Of a stretch of 64,000 nt of DNA, positions 54,401-63,683 are shown in pieces. The notes under the pieces are model-generated. The model did not search any database. It saw only the letters and a list, made by a program, of their open reading frames with translations, and had not been told where the DNA came from. Where the stretch lies: NCBI RefSeq assembly GCF_003026815.1, contig NZ_PYOG01000023.1:1-64000 (forward strand), written 5' to 3'. Position numbers and translations under genes: made by a program. Origin of the DNA: Photobacterium damselae. Its GTDB lineage: Bacteria > Pseudomonadota > Gammaproteobacteria > Enterobacterales > Vibrionaceae. Numbering within the stretch: position 1 is the stretch's first letter; each line of letters starts with the position of its first letter.

Positions 54401-55603
54401 ATGATGCAAATTCTTGATAACGAAAAAGAGCAAAAGATCATCCCTATCTTTAGGTTAGCGTTTCGACCTTTCTTTTTATCTGCAGCTCTTTTCTCCGCTG
54501 TTGCTATGGTTGTTTGGGCTATGTTTTGGTCAGGTAGCAGCCATGTCACAGGTTTAATGTATGGTCACCCTATCTGGTGGCATGCTCATGAAATGATGAT
54601 TGGATTTACTGGGGCAATCATTATTGGCTTTCTGTTAACTGCAGTACAGACCTGGACTGGCGTTCCGGGTATTCGTAGTACTAAATTGGCGATCGTTTTT
54701 ACGTTATGGCTAATTGCCAGAATTGGTTTGCTATTTGGTCAACCAAGTTACGTTTGGATGTTTATCGATCTCTCATGGATTCCACTGGCGGCATATTTCT
54801 TGTTGAAACCCATTTTGCTTCGTCGCCAATGGAATAATCTTTTTTTCGCACCGCTACTGTTGTTACTGACAGCTTTAAATGTCCAACTTCATTTAATTGC
54901 GATGGGGCTTGTTGAGAACTCATTGCGTCAAACTTCTTTTATTGCTTTAGTTGTGATCGCGATTATCGTATTGGTTGTTGGCGGGCGAGTTATCCCATTT
55001 TTTACATGGAGAGGAACCCAAACCGAGCAGATTACTCGTGTTAAATGGATTGAATATGCTGCATTAATTCCAGCATGGTTGCTCCTTGTTGCAACGTTTC
55101 TGCCATTGCCTAGTAATTATAATTGGATTGTTGCCAATTTGCTGATGGTTACTGCCGTTACAAATATGATTCGATTTGTCCGCTGGCGTACATTGTCCAC
55201 TTTGAAAGTGCCATTATTATGGAGCCTGCATCTCGCATATCTATGTATGATTCTGGGGCTTTTTGCCATTGGCCTAAGCATGGTCAGTCATGTTGTGAGC
55301 TATAGTATTGCACTGCATCTTATGACTGTTGGTGGTATCGGCGGTATGATTTTGTCTATGATGGCTCGTGTTTCATTAGGGCATACAGGACGTAGTCTAC
55401 AGGTTGGATACTGGGTTCAAATTGCATTTGTTTGTTTATTATTATCAACGCTTGTTCGTAGTGTATTGATTTGGGTTTATCCAAGTTTGACTATTAATGG
55501 CTATGTTTTTTCTGCCATTTTGTGGGCGATTGCGTTCTCTATATTTACTATTGTGTACTATCCAATTTTGACTAAACCCCGTGTCGATGGTCGTCCAGGC
55601 TAA
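54401..55603 (+). CDS. nnrS: NnrS family haem/copper membrane protein
   Basis: NnrS proteins protect cells under nitric oxide stress and bind haem and copper. The 400-residue protein has twelve hydrophobic helices and the family motifs IPIFRLAFRPFFL (about 14), HPIWWHAHEMMIGFTGAII (with two His), GGRVIPFFT (about 195) and ALHLMTVGGIGGMILSMMAR. Two NsrR-like sites stand just upstream, so it should be induced by NO. AAGAGG precedes the start. Confidence 0.95.
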   Translation: MMQILDNEKEQKIIPIFRLAFRPFFLSAALFSAVAMVVWAMFWSGSSHVTGLMYGHPIWWHAHEMMIGFTGAIIIGFLLTAVQTWTGVPGIRSTKLAIVFTLWLIARIGLLFGQPSYVWMFIDLSWIPLAAYFLLKPILLRRQWNNLFFAPLLLLLTALNVQLHLIAMGLVENSLRQTSFIALVVIAIIVLVVGGRVIPFFTWRGTQTEQITRVKWIEYAALIPAWLLLVATFLPLPSNYNWIVANLLMVTAVTNMIRFVRWRTLSTLKVPLLWSLHLAYLCMILGLFAIGLSMVSHVVSYSIALHLMTVGGIGGMILSMMARVSLGHTGRSLQVGYWVQIAFVCLLLSTLVRSVLIWVYPSLTINGYVFSAILWAIAFSIFTIVYYPILTKPRVDGRPG

Positions 55604-55686
55604 AGAGCTAATAACTATTGGATGACAATTGCATTATTAAGCTCTAAACTACGCGATTCTAATTAAACTGATTTGAGATAGATATA

Positions 55687-55836
55687 ATGCTTACTTTAAC
55701 TCACAGTGAGCAGCAAGAAGCTGCAGAGCGTATTCATGAATTAATGGCTCAAGGTATTAGTTCTGGTGAGGCAATTAAGATTATTGCTGATCAGATCCGT
55801 GCAGAAGCAGCGAAAAAAGCTGAACAGCAAGATTAA
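55687..55836 (+). CDS. UPF0181 family protein, YoaH-like (49 aa)
   Basis: A short gene of 49 codons reading [20 protein letters not shown], then [20 protein letters not shown], then an Ala/Lys-rich end. This matches the UPF0181 pattern of E. coli YoaH ([20 protein letters not shown]). GATTTGAGATAGATATA precedes the ATG with a GAGAT ribosome site. The function is unknown. A terminator follows the stop. Confidence 0.88.
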   Translation: MLTLTHSEQQEAAERIHELMAQGISSGEAIKIIADQIRAEAAKKAEQQD

Positions 55837-55871
55837 TAATACGGAAGTCATCCGATTAATCTGATTGATTT

Positions 55872-55897
55872 AAGAGAGTCTATATGGCTCTCTTTTT
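55872..55897 (+). terminator. terminator after the UPF0181 gene
   Basis: AAGAGAG pairs with CTCTCTT around a short loop, followed by a run of T. Confidence 0.8.
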
Positions 55898-56061
55898 TGT
55901 TTTTAGCGTTTCATTCCTCATAAGTCGCCATTATTACCTTTGAAATTGTGCGTTAATTCTCATAGCGCCAAACAACTCTTAGATAAATAGATATAGCTGA
56001 AATAAGATACGGTTAGACTGATTTTTGTCTCTTTGTATGATGTATAAGATGAAAGGGATTA

Positions 56062-56583
56062 ATGATGAATAATCGTTATATGAAGGCAAGAACTCTGGCT
56101 CGGGCGAGACATAAAGAGCAAATGTATGGAGATGTACCGTATTTCTTTCATCTCGAAGCGGTTTCTCGATTAGCAACACCGTTTGGTACTGATGCTATGA
56201 TTATTGCTCAATTGCATGATGTTATTGAGGATACTTCAACTACCGTAGAAGAATTAATTGCTGATTTTGGTTTTACTATAGCTGATGCTGTAAATTATAT
56301 GTCCGACGGTAAGTTAGAAGATCGATGTGCAAGAAAAAATGAAATTAACAAACGTTTTTCTGGACTCGATGAGACGGAGGAAGCGGCGCGCCTTGCTTTG
56401 ATCGTAAAAGCTTGTGATAGGTTAGCTAATGTTCGTGCCAGTAAATATAATTCTCAAAGACACTATCAAATGTATAAAAGCGAGTATGCTGAATTCAGGC
56501 AGGCCGTTTATCGCCAAGGATTATGCGAAGCGATTTGGTGGGAATTAGATAATTTAATGGGTTTTGATATTATTAGCCATTAA
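56062..56583 (+). CDS. HD-domain protein, small alarmone hydrolase-like
   Basis: The 173-residue single-domain protein has the layout of the SpoT/MESH1 (p)ppGpp hydrolase domain: ARARHKEQMYGDVPYFFHLE (about 11), IAQLHDVIEDTSTTVEEL (about 48, HD pair and EDT) and IVKACDRLANVRAS (about 110, the late Asp). There is no synthetase, TGS or ACT domain. It could hydrolyse (p)ppGpp or a related 3'-pyrophosphate such as NADPH in MESH1 relatives; activity is inferred. AAAGGGA precedes the start. It is convergent to nadE through a shared terminator. Confidence 0.8.
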   Translation: MMNNRYMKARTLARARHKEQMYGDVPYFFHLEAVSRLATPFGTDAMIIAQLHDVIEDTSTTVEELIADFGFTIADAVNYMSDGKLEDRCARKNEINKRFSGLDETEEAARLALIVKACDRLANVRASKYNSQRHYQMYKSEYAEFRQAVYRQGLCEAIWWELDNLMGFDIISH

Positions 56584-56599
56584 ATTTGGCAAAATAAGA

Positions 56600-56635
56600 A
56601 AAGGCTTTGAAGATGATACCTGCAAAGCCTTTTTT
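56600..56635. terminator. bidirectional terminator between HD gene and nadE
   Basis: AAAGGCTTTG pairs exactly with CAAAGCCTTT and T or A runs lie on both sides. Confidence 0.88.
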
Positions 56636-56672
56636 CTATCACGATTTGAAGCAATAGAAGCGACTCGGAGAT

Positions 56673-57509
56673 TTATTCGTCTTCGTAAATTGTTGGGATA
56701 GGCTGACGCTTATGCTCAGTGGCTTTGTAGATATTAACTAGGCGTTCAATAACATGAGGCTCAACATCTTTGCCTTCCAAGAAATCGTCGATTTGATCGT
56801 AACTGACTAATAAGGCATCTTCATCAGCTTTCTGTGGTGCTAACTCTTCCAAATCGGCAGTAGGTACTTTTATCACTAATGATTCAGGCGCACCTAGATG
56901 GGCCGCAATTTGGCGCACTTGTCGTTTATTCAAACCAAATAATGGAGCAAGGTCACACGCACCATCACCAAACTTGGTATAAAAACCTGTAATATTTTCT
57001 GCTGAATGATCAGTTCCTAAAACTAATCCACCTACTAATCCAGCAACTTCGTATTGAGCTATCATGCGAGTACGGGCTTTTACATTGCCTTTAACAAAGT
57101 CCACCTTAGCTTCATCTTTAGGAATCAATCCGGTGCCATCTAAAGCGTCTAGAGTACTTGCGTGAGTACCATTTACGCCCGTTTTAATATTGATGCTTAT
57201 AGAGTGAGTTGGCTGAATAAATTGAAGTGCTAATTGGGCTTCATCTTCATCTTGCTGCTCGCCATAAGGTAAACGAACAGCAATAAATTGGTAGTCAGTT
57301 GTGTTAAGTTCTTTGTTAAGTCCTTCAACAGCTAATTGAGCCAAACGGCCACACGTTGTTGAGTCAACACCACCGCTAATACCCAGTACAAGAGACTTAC
57401 TGCCTGATACTTTTAGCTTCTTTTGAATGAATGAAATTCGGCGTTGAATCTCAAACTCAACGTCAATTGAAGGTAAAACACGCATGTTCTGACGAATTAG
57501 CTGTTCCAT
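56673..57509 (-). CDS. nadE: NH3-dependent NAD+ synthetase
   Basis: NadE makes NAD+ from nicotinate adenine dinucleotide, ATP and ammonia. The 278-residue protein has the PP-loop [17 protein letters not shown] (about 43), [33 protein letters not shown] (about 177) and [14 protein letters not shown]. There is no glutaminase domain. The neighbouring divergent gene encodes an NMN/NaMN adenylyltransferase-like protein, so the locus handles the last steps of NAD synthesis. Confidence 0.96.
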   Translation of the reverse strand: MEQLIRQNMRVLPSIDVEFEIQRRISFIQKKLKVSGSKSLVLGISGGVDSTTCGRLAQLAVEGLNKELNTTDYQFIAVRLPYGEQQDEDEAQLALQFIQPTHSISINIKTGVNGTHASTLDALDGTGLIPKDEAKVDFVKGNVKARTRMIAQYEVAGLVGGLVLGTDHSAENITGFYTKFGDGACDLAPLFGLNKRQVRQIAAHLGAPESLVIKVPTADLEELAPQKADEDALLVSYDQIDDFLEGKDVEPHVIERLVNIYKATEHKRQPIPTIYEDE

Positions 57510-57727
57510 TTTATATGCTACCTTAGGTACTTAGCCCAAAATCTAATCAATTGAATCAGAAAAATGAGTTCTTTCTCACTAACTGATTAACCCTTATGTA
57601 AAATCATGCGATAAGTTATGTTTTGGATCAATGCTCGATTGTCAATTCAAGCAAAATACTTCCAAACTGTTATTACTAAGTAATGATATTGTGCGATTTA
57701 TCGTCATAAAGTAGAGAATAACATCCT

Positions 57728-58258
57728 ATGAAGCCTCAAATTGCGATCTTTGGTAGTGCGTTTAACCCTCCGACACTTGGACATCTATCCGTTTTAGAGC
57801 GTCTTAGTCAATTTGATACAGTGCTTGTTCTTCCAAGTTACACTCATGCTTGGGGAAAAGTGATGTTAGATTACGAGTTACGGTGTGAATTAATATCGAC
57901 CTTCATTAAAGACAGTCAATTAAGTAACTTAGAACTGTGCCAAATAGAGCAAGAGATAGCTGTTCGTGGTCAAGCGGTTACGACATTCGATGTAATGAGC
58001 CAATTGCAGCTGAGATATCCAAATGCAAATCTTACTTTCGTTATTGGTCCTGATAACTTATTGAACTTCTCTAAATTTTACCGCTCTGAAGAGATATTGA
58101 AACGTTGGCAAATACTGGCTTGTCCTGAAACAGTTTCAGTAAGAAGTACACAGATCCGGGAATATTTAGAGGAAGGTCGAGCTATTTCACATCTAACAAC
58201 AGAAAATGTCGCTAAACTACTGAATAGTTCTCGATTTGATTTTACATCGAACAGATAG
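57728..58258 (+). CDS. nicotinate/nicotinamide-nucleotide adenylyltransferase-like protein
   Basis: The 176-residue protein has the nucleotidyltransferase signature IFGSAFNPPTLGHLSVLERL (about 7, with the second catalytic His in TLGHL but Thr at the place of the first His), then VLPSYTHAWGK, LTFVIGPDNLLNFSKFY (ending near 118) and the C-terminal SVRSTQIREYL. It is shorter than housekeeping NadD and is a second, Vibrio-type paralogue placed beside nadE. The missing first His of the H-x-G-H motif is worth noting and could lower activity. Confidence 0.78.
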   Translation: MKPQIAIFGSAFNPPTLGHLSVLERLSQFDTVLVLPSYTHAWGKVMLDYELRCELISTFIKDSQLSNLELCQIEQEIAVRGQAVTTFDVMSQLQLRYPNANLTFVIGPDNLLNFSKFYRSEEILKRWQILACPETVSVRSTQIREYLEEGRAISHLTTENVAKLLNSSRFDFTSNR

Positions 58259-58268
58259 GAATGGTTAT

Positions 58269-58748
58269 TTGTCTTATTGCAGTACTAAATTAATTGGATG
58301 GCTTGTATTCTCAAGCAGTTTGGTTGCATGGGATTGCTCGGCTATGATATGTCAACCTGAATTGAGTGAAGTTGCCGTTGTTGATGCCTGTAATGTTTCA
58401 CCGAGTTCTCCCAGTTTATTTAGTTACGCATCTCCATGGCGTTTAGATACCCTTGATAGGGGAAGGCTTTTTTGGAATCATTGGGATAAATTAAATGTTG
58501 AAACACCGGTATTTACCGAATACCAAGCTTCGACTTTCTATGGGTTGGGTTTTTGGGTTCCGGAAAAGTATGAATACCAACCTGCAGATGCGGATGACCC
58601 CGAAGACTGGATTCGACAGCATGGCCTCCAGATGAGCTTTGGTATGACAGGCTCAGATCCAAATTCGCCTCGGTTTAGATTTGATTACCGCTGGCACGAA
58701 CGTGAAGAATCTGGCCTATCCATGCATGTACAGATACCTTTCCAATAG
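58269..58748 (+). CDS. hypothetical secreted protein
   Basis: I do not recognise the family. A TTG at 58269 follows AGGAAT at normal spacing and gives 159 residues with a signal-like N-terminus (STKLIGWLVFSSSLVAWDCSA); the frame extends back to 58236 inside the adenylyltransferase gene. The mature part is rich in Trp and Tyr (TFYGLGFWVPEKYEYQPADA, GLQMSFGMTGSDPNSPRFRF, DYRWHEREESGLSMHVQIPF) and probably beta-structured. It may be periplasmic or an outer-membrane-associated protein. It is likely co-transcribed with the preceding gene. Confidence 0.65.
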   Translation: MSYCSTKLIGWLVFSSSLVAWDCSAMICQPELSEVAVVDACNVSPSSPSLFSYASPWRLDTLDRGRLFWNHWDKLNVETPVFTEYQASTFYGLGFWVPEKYEYQPADADDPEDWIRQHGLQMSFGMTGSDPNSPRFRFDYRWHEREESGLSMHVQIPFQ

Positions 58749-58768
58749 GTCGTAATAAGAGTTTAGTA

Positions 58769-59677
58769 TTATAACGACAAGTCGATGTTGTTTATCTCTG
58801 CGACTAGAAAATCTATAAAAGCACGTAATGCTGGGCGAGGGAATTTACTACCACTATATACGGCATAGATTTCACCACTTGATCCCTCATGCATCGATGA
58901 ATGCCAATTTGGAAGGCATCGAATCAATTTACCCTCTTTTACCAAATCAACCATCATCCAATTTGACATAAGAACAACACCACCATGGGCAACGGCTGCC
59001 TCAACTAATGGTGTTCCACCTTTAGATGTAATATTACCTGCAACAGATACTCTTAAGCACTGTTTCCCATTATTAAAGTACCAGTAGACTTTTTGCCTAT
59101 CGTTATTAAGTAATAAGCAATTATGGTTCTCCAAATCATGAGGGCAGTTTAGTGGTTCTGAATTAGCCAAATATGTTGGAGAAGCACAAAGCCAGGTCTG
59201 GTTAGGTAACAGCATTCTAGCATGTAATCCAGAGTCAGCAGGGCGACCAATTCGAATGCCTAAATCAATATTTTCGCTATTGATATCTACCATTCGATTT
59301 TCTAACTCAATCTCAACTTTAACTTCTGGATATTGAGCCAGGAATTTTGGAAGTAGAGGAGATATCCATTGGCGACCAAAACTTTCAAAAACCGAGATGC
59401 GAATCGTACCTTGAGGATGCTGATTCTGTTTTTTGGTTTGGTTAAAGAGAGCATCTGCATTATGGATTAGTTCTGTTGCACCTTGATAGAAATCTTGGCC
59501 TTCATCTGTGAGTGTTAGTTGGCGTGTTGTTCGGTGAAATAGAGTAACGCATAGCTCTTTTTCAAGCTGATCTATATTTCTTGCAATAGAGGAAGGTGCC
59601 ATATTCAAAATTTGGCCGGTTTTTGAAAAACTGCCAACTTCAACGACTTTAAGGAATATTTTGATTAAATTGAACAT
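58769..59677 (-). CDS. LysR-family transcriptional regulator
   Basis: The 302-residue protein has the LysR helix-turn-helix at its start (FLKVVEVGSFSKTGQILNMA, PSSIARNIDQLEKELCVTLF, HRTTRQLTLTDEG) and a two-lobed effector domain (GTIRISVFESFGRQWISPLL onward). It belongs to the large group of CrgA/DsdC-type regulators. It is divergent from the AhpD-like gene at 59852, with 174 bases between, so that gene is the likely target. The inducer is unknown. Confidence 0.92.
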   Translation of the reverse strand: MFNLIKIFLKVVEVGSFSKTGQILNMAPSSIARNIDQLEKELCVTLFHRTTRQLTLTDEGQDFYQGATELIHNADALFNQTKKQNQHPQGTIRISVFESFGRQWISPLLPKFLAQYPEVKVEIELENRMVDINSENIDLGIRIGRPADSGLHARMLLPNQTWLCASPTYLANSEPLNCPHDLENHNCLLLNNDRQKVYWYFNNGKQCLRVSVAGNITSKGGTPLVEAAVAHGGVVLMSNWMMVDLVKEGKLIRCLPNWHSSMHEGSSGEIYAVYSGSKFPRPALRAFIDFLVAEINNIDLSL

Positions 59678-59851
59678 TGAGGCATTACCTTTGCTGCTTT
59701 TGCACTATGCGCAAAACTATTTCAGTTATTAGTGGTATTCTATGCATTAATTAATTGATGCACAATACATTCAACTTAAGAATACATCATTAATAAATGA
59801 CAAGAATTATTTTGAATTTATTTATGTGTGGTTACATTAGAGGAATTTATT

Positions 59852-60295
59852 ATGCAACATCGTTTTGATTTAAGTGCACTAGAACCAAAAGCTTATAAAC
59901 CTATGCTTGGCTTAGAAGGGTATCTCGATCAGACAGATCTTGAGCCTAAATTAAAAGAACTTATTAAGATTCGTTCTTCAATTATCAATGGTTGTGTTTT
60001 TTGTATTCAGATGCATACAGATAAAGCTAAATCATTAGGTGAAACAGATCATCGACTATTTGCTGTTGCTGCTTGGAAAGAATCGCCATTATTTACTGAT
60101 GAAGAGCGCTCTGTACTTGCTCTTACTGATGAGGTGACTGAGATCGCTAAAGGTGGAGTATCTGAAGAAGTTTACCAAGCTTGTATTAAGCTAATGGGTG
60201 AGCATAAAACAGCGCAATGCTTAATGCAGATTGTGACTATTAATGCATGGAATCGTATTGCTTTAACAACCCGTATGTATCACGAAGCAGAATAG
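59852..60295 (+). CDS. AhpD/carboxymuconolactone decarboxylase family protein
   Basis: The 147-residue protein starts at ATG 59852 (MQHRFDLSALEPKAYKPML), preceded by GAGG; a GTG eight codons upstream is in frame but lies before that site. The AhpD core has the redox motif C-x-x-C in IINGCVFCIQMHTDKAKSLG (about 50), followed by HRLFAVAAWKESPLFTDEER and a terminal WNRIALTTRMYHE. It probably works as an alkylhydroperoxidase-like thiol enzyme. Divergent from a LysR regulator and followed by a terminator. Confidence 0.9.
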   Translation: MQHRFDLSALEPKAYKPMLGLEGYLDQTDLEPKLKELIKIRSSIINGCVFCIQMHTDKAKSLGETDHRLFAVAAWKESPLFTDEERSVLALTDEVTEIAKGGVSEEVYQACIKLMGEHKTAQCLMQIVTINAWNRIALTTRMYHEAE

Positions 60296-60331
60296 AAACG
60301 CGGTTGATTCCTTCTGCCTAGTAACTTGTTT

Positions 60332-60378
60332 AAATCCCCTTTGAGTGACAGAACTGATCGCTCAAAGGGGATTTTTTT
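60332..60378. terminator. bidirectional terminator
   Basis: AAATCCCCTTTGAG and CTCAAAGGGGATTT form a strong 14-bp stem with T tracts, between convergent genes. Confidence 0.92.
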
Positions 60379-61054
60379 ATAATGGCTTACCTAATATAGG
60401 TAACGCTAAAGTGTTGAGTAGTGTTTCAGGTACCGATAACTCGGTCGCAATTTGAGCTAGTTTTCGTCCTGAACGCTGTAATCGAATGGCTTCACGCATC
60501 AGCATACAAGATTCAAGCTCTTTCACTGACTGGTTAAACACAGATTCTATCGCTTTGATATCGCTATTCTCCGTGATTTTAGAACCGTTTAAAATCAGTG
60601 TTAATGCTGAGTGATGTCGTTCTGCAAGCGCTGGTGATAGAGTTTTTGTTGATACTTTCAACTGTGCTGCTTTGTCTGCGAGCACTTTTAAAATACGACC
60701 TTCAGGGCCTTCCCATTGATGCTGTTCGCTTGCTGTTTGGCTTAATTCATCTAAAAGAGCAGCAATTAATGGCGTAACTTTGAAAAAACCTGCGTGGCTA
60801 CATACAGCTGTAGTAAGACGAATTGAAAAATCGACTTGATAGTAATTAGTACCAGGAAGTGCGGTTAAAGCATGTAGGCAATCAAATGGGAGCCAAAATC
60901 CGGTACCTGCTGAAACTAAATGTTCATTTTTACCTAGGCGAACAAGAACGGCTCCTTTCTCAACCACAATAAAAAAGGAATGAGTACTTTTCTTACGAGA
61001 GCCAACATGTAAAAAAGGGTGATTATGATGGGTAAATTCGATCGCGTGTTTCAT
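60377..61054 (-). CDS. AraC-like cupin-domain regulator
   Basis: The 225-residue protein has an N-terminal cupin (about 10-95: FIVVEKGAVLVRLGKNEHLV, WLPFDCLHALTALPG) and a C-terminal part that resembles a worn AraC helix-turn-helix (KELESCMLMREAIRLQRSGR, ending near 205, then KLAQIATELSVPETLL). The usual second AraC helix pair is short, so DNA binding is likely but not certain. The effector and targets are unknown. It is monocistronic. Confidence 0.75.
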   Translation of the reverse strand: MKHAIEFTHHNHPFLHVGSRKKSTHSFFIVVEKGAVLVRLGKNEHLVSAGTGFWLPFDCLHALTALPGTNYYQVDFSIRLTTAVCSHAGFFKVTPLIAALLDELSQTASEQHQWEGPEGRILKVLADKAAQLKVSTKTLSPALAERHHSALTLILNGSKITENSDIKAIESVFNQSVKELESCMLMREAIRLQRSGRKLAQIATELSVPETLLNTLALPILGKPL

Positions 61055-61327
61055 AGCAGGTCTCTAGTTGGTAATGCGTAGGTATGATCTTGTCTTTTGA
61101 AGAGATCGTCAACAAGTCTAGAAGTAAACACGCAATTATTGGACAAAATTATAAGAAATAGTGATAAGTTTTACGGTTATCGCGTTTTGTTTTGATTAAA
61201 ATGGATATGTTTTAATCAAATTATTCTGGTAAGACCTCCAACCATTTACTGTATTGGCGGTTACCGTTGGGCAAACCCTAAAATGTGCGTAAAATAGCGC
61301 AGTTTTCATTAAAGTCGAAGCATCATT

Positions 61328-62437
61328 GTGCCAACAAATAACGATATTTATAAAGAGATTCGTCCTTACAATGACGATGAAGTCAGTGCAGCGATTGCAC
61401 GTTTGATTGATGATAAAGAATTTATCAATGCTATTTTGAAGTACCGTTTTCCGCAAGCATCTGGCATGTTTGGCTGGTTATTGATCCCCTTGATTAAGCG
61501 AGTTTTAATCAAGAAGTGGTCTAATGTTAAAACGGTAGAAGAGATTCAGCACCATGTTGCTAAGTATATGCAAGGAACACTGGATAACTCTTGTGACGGT
61601 GTAACGTGGAGTGGTTTGGATAAGCTTGACCCTAATCAATCTTATCTATTTGTTTCTAATCACCGAGATATAGCAATGGATCCAGCCATGGTGAACTGGG
61701 CTCTATTCCATGAAAACTTTAATACGGTTCGTATTGCTATCGGTGATAATCTACTGAAAAAACCGTGTGCTACAGAGCTAATGCGTTTAAACAAGAGCTT
61801 TATTGTTAAACGTTCAGTTAAAGCTCCTCGTGAAATGATGAAAGCGTTAGGTCTTTTATCTGGTTATATCTCTCATTCATTAGAAACAGGTCATAATATC
61901 TGGATCGCTCAAAAAGAGGGGCGAGCGAAAGATGGCAATGATAGAACTGATCCTGCTTTAATGAAGATGTTCTTTATGGAAGGTCGTAAACGTAAAGAAG
62001 CATTTTCTGAATTTATGCCAAAGCTAAACATTGTTCCGGTAAGCATTTCTTACGAGAATGATCCGTGTGATGCAGCTAAAGCTCATGAGCTATACCAAAT
62101 TCAATCCCATGGTAGCTATGAGAAGGGTGAGTTTGAAGATATCGACAGTATCATTAAAGGTATTGTTGGCTATAAGGGACGTATTCATATCGCTTTTGGT
62201 GACGTCATTACTCAGCCATTCGAAACTCCTGATGAATTGGCGGAAGAGATTGACCGTCAAATAACCAAAAACTATCATCTGTTCCCGGCTAACTATATTG
62301 CAGCAGATATTGAAGATGGTTCTGTTACTGAGAGTGAAATTGCTAAATTTAATGAAAAATTGGCAACCCTATCAATTGGTGAAGCAGACTTATTGAAAAA
62401 GATGTATGCATATCCTGCTAAAAAGAAATTAGCCTAG
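61328..62437 (+). CDS. 1-acyl-sn-glycerol-3-phosphate acyltransferase family protein
   Basis: The 369-residue protein carries the PlsC motifs: SNHRDIAMDPAM (acyltransferase H-x4-D, about 115), then FIVKRSVKAPREMM and WIAQKEGRAKDGNDRTDPAL (ending near 215, the EGRAK block III), and VPVSISYENDPC. It is longer than PlsC and has a helical N-terminus of 95 residues, as in the YihG/Vibrio-type family. It probably acylates a glycerophospholipid precursor at the inner membrane. The start is GTG (PTNNDIYKEIRPYNDDEV follows). Confidence 0.85.
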   Translation: MPTNNDIYKEIRPYNDDEVSAAIARLIDDKEFINAILKYRFPQASGMFGWLLIPLIKRVLIKKWSNVKTVEEIQHHVAKYMQGTLDNSCDGVTWSGLDKLDPNQSYLFVSNHRDIAMDPAMVNWALFHENFNTVRIAIGDNLLKKPCATELMRLNKSFIVKRSVKAPREMMKALGLLSGYISHSLETGHNIWIAQKEGRAKDGNDRTDPALMKMFFMEGRKRKEAFSEFMPKLNIVPVSISYENDPCDAAKAHELYQIQSHGSYEKGEFEDIDSIIKGIVGYKGRIHIAFGDVITQPFETPDELAEEIDRQITKNYHLFPANYIAADIEDGSVTESEIAKFNEKLATLSIGEADLLKKMYAYPAKKKLA

Positions 62438-62463
62438 ATTTACTATTTTCTAATAATAAGTAG

Positions 62464-62506
62464 AGCGACCAACTTAATTGAATTGTTAAGAGGTCGCTTT
62501 ATTTTT
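62464..62506 (+). terminator. terminator after the acyltransferase gene
   Basis: AGCGACC pairs with GGTCGCT around a 21-base loop, followed by TTATTTTT. Confidence 0.75.
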
Positions 62507-62532
62507 AGCTTTAGTATGTGGTAACGAGTGAT

Positions 62533-63459
62533 TTAGTCAAGAAATGGGCTATGATCACGATAGGGCGGTTTAGCCATTCGTTCCGACATAAAATCGATAA
62601 AGCTCCGTACCTTAGGGGCTAAGTATTTTCTTCTTGGATATACCGCATAAATCGGCAGTTCTAAGTCAGCTTTCCATTCGGGTAGTAATTGAATTAATTT
62701 TCCTTTCTCTATCTCATCTGTCAGTAGATATGTTGATAGATAGGCAATACCTAAACCACTTACCGTTGCATCAAGTACTGCAGGTGCATTATCAATTCGA
62801 TATGTTCCACGAGCTCTTATTGATTGATGAATACCATCACGAGTAAATTCCCAGTTAACGTACTTTCGCTCACGACTTTGGTAAGTAATACAGTTATGGC
62901 GGCGTAAATCCCCTGGTGTTTCGGGCTTTCCATGCTGGGCAATATATTCTGGCGAAGCGACAACCATAAAATGGCAGTTAGCTAATCGTCGCGCTACCAT
63001 TCCTTCCGGCGGATGTTCATGAATGGCAATCCAGCAATCAAACCCTTCTTCTAACAAGTTAGGTCTATGATCAAATAAACTGATTTCCAGCTCCAATTCA
63101 GGATGTAGCTGCTGAAATTCAGCCAGAGCTGGAGTAATTTGATGGTTACCAAAGGATTGAGCAATACCGATTCTTAGAACACCTTTCACCTCATTTCGAT
63201 AACCTGCCACCATAGCTTCAGCTTCGTTAACCGTATCTAACAATTGCTGGCCATACTCGGCATATTGTAATCCAATCTCGGTTAGAACAACGGTTCTAGT
63301 ACTTCGCTGAACCAGTTGGCAACCTAAACGCTCTTCAAGAAGGCGAATTTGCTTGCTTACTTGTGACTTTGAAATTCCCAATCTATCAGCCGCTCTTGTG
63401 AAGTTTTGTTCATGACTGATTGTTGCAAGAATAACCATTTGATGAAGATTTTCTAGCAT
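62533..63459 (-). CDS. LysR-family transcriptional regulator
   Basis: The 308-residue protein has the LysR helix-turn-helix (ILATISHEQNFTRAADRLGI, ending near 30, then SKSQVSKQIRLLEERLGCQL and VQRSTRTVVLTEIG). The effector domain follows (GVLRIGIAQSFGNHQITPAL onward). It is divergent from the chromate transporter gene, which is its probable target. It is a different subgroup from the regulator at 58769. Confidence 0.93.
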   Translation of the reverse strand: MLENLHQMVILATISHEQNFTRAADRLGISKSQVSKQIRLLEERLGCQLVQRSTRTVVLTEIGLQYAEYGQQLLDTVNEAEAMVAGYRNEVKGVLRIGIAQSFGNHQITPALAEFQQLHPELELEISLFDHRPNLLEEGFDCWIAIHEHPPEGMVARRLANCHFMVVASPEYIAQHGKPETPGDLRRHNCITYQSRERKYVNWEFTRDGIHQSIRARGTYRIDNAPAVLDATVSGLGIAYLSTYLLTDEIEKGKLIQLLPEWKADLELPIYAVYPRRKYLAPKVRSFIDFMSERMAKPPYRDHSPFLD

Positions 63460-63683
63460 TGTTTTTAACCGATTGTAAGTGCTTTAGTTATTATACCCAA
63501 TCATGGATTTGGCGCGACTATGTTCGTGTTAGAGAGTGAGCTTGATGATGAAAACAAACATTAATTAAATCGATTTATATAATTAAAACGAACGATTAGA
63601 TTAATTTTAAGGCTCTTTGTACTATGCATTCATACCCAGCCCTTTAGGTTGCTTGAGTATCAAGTATTTATGGAGAGATTTAA

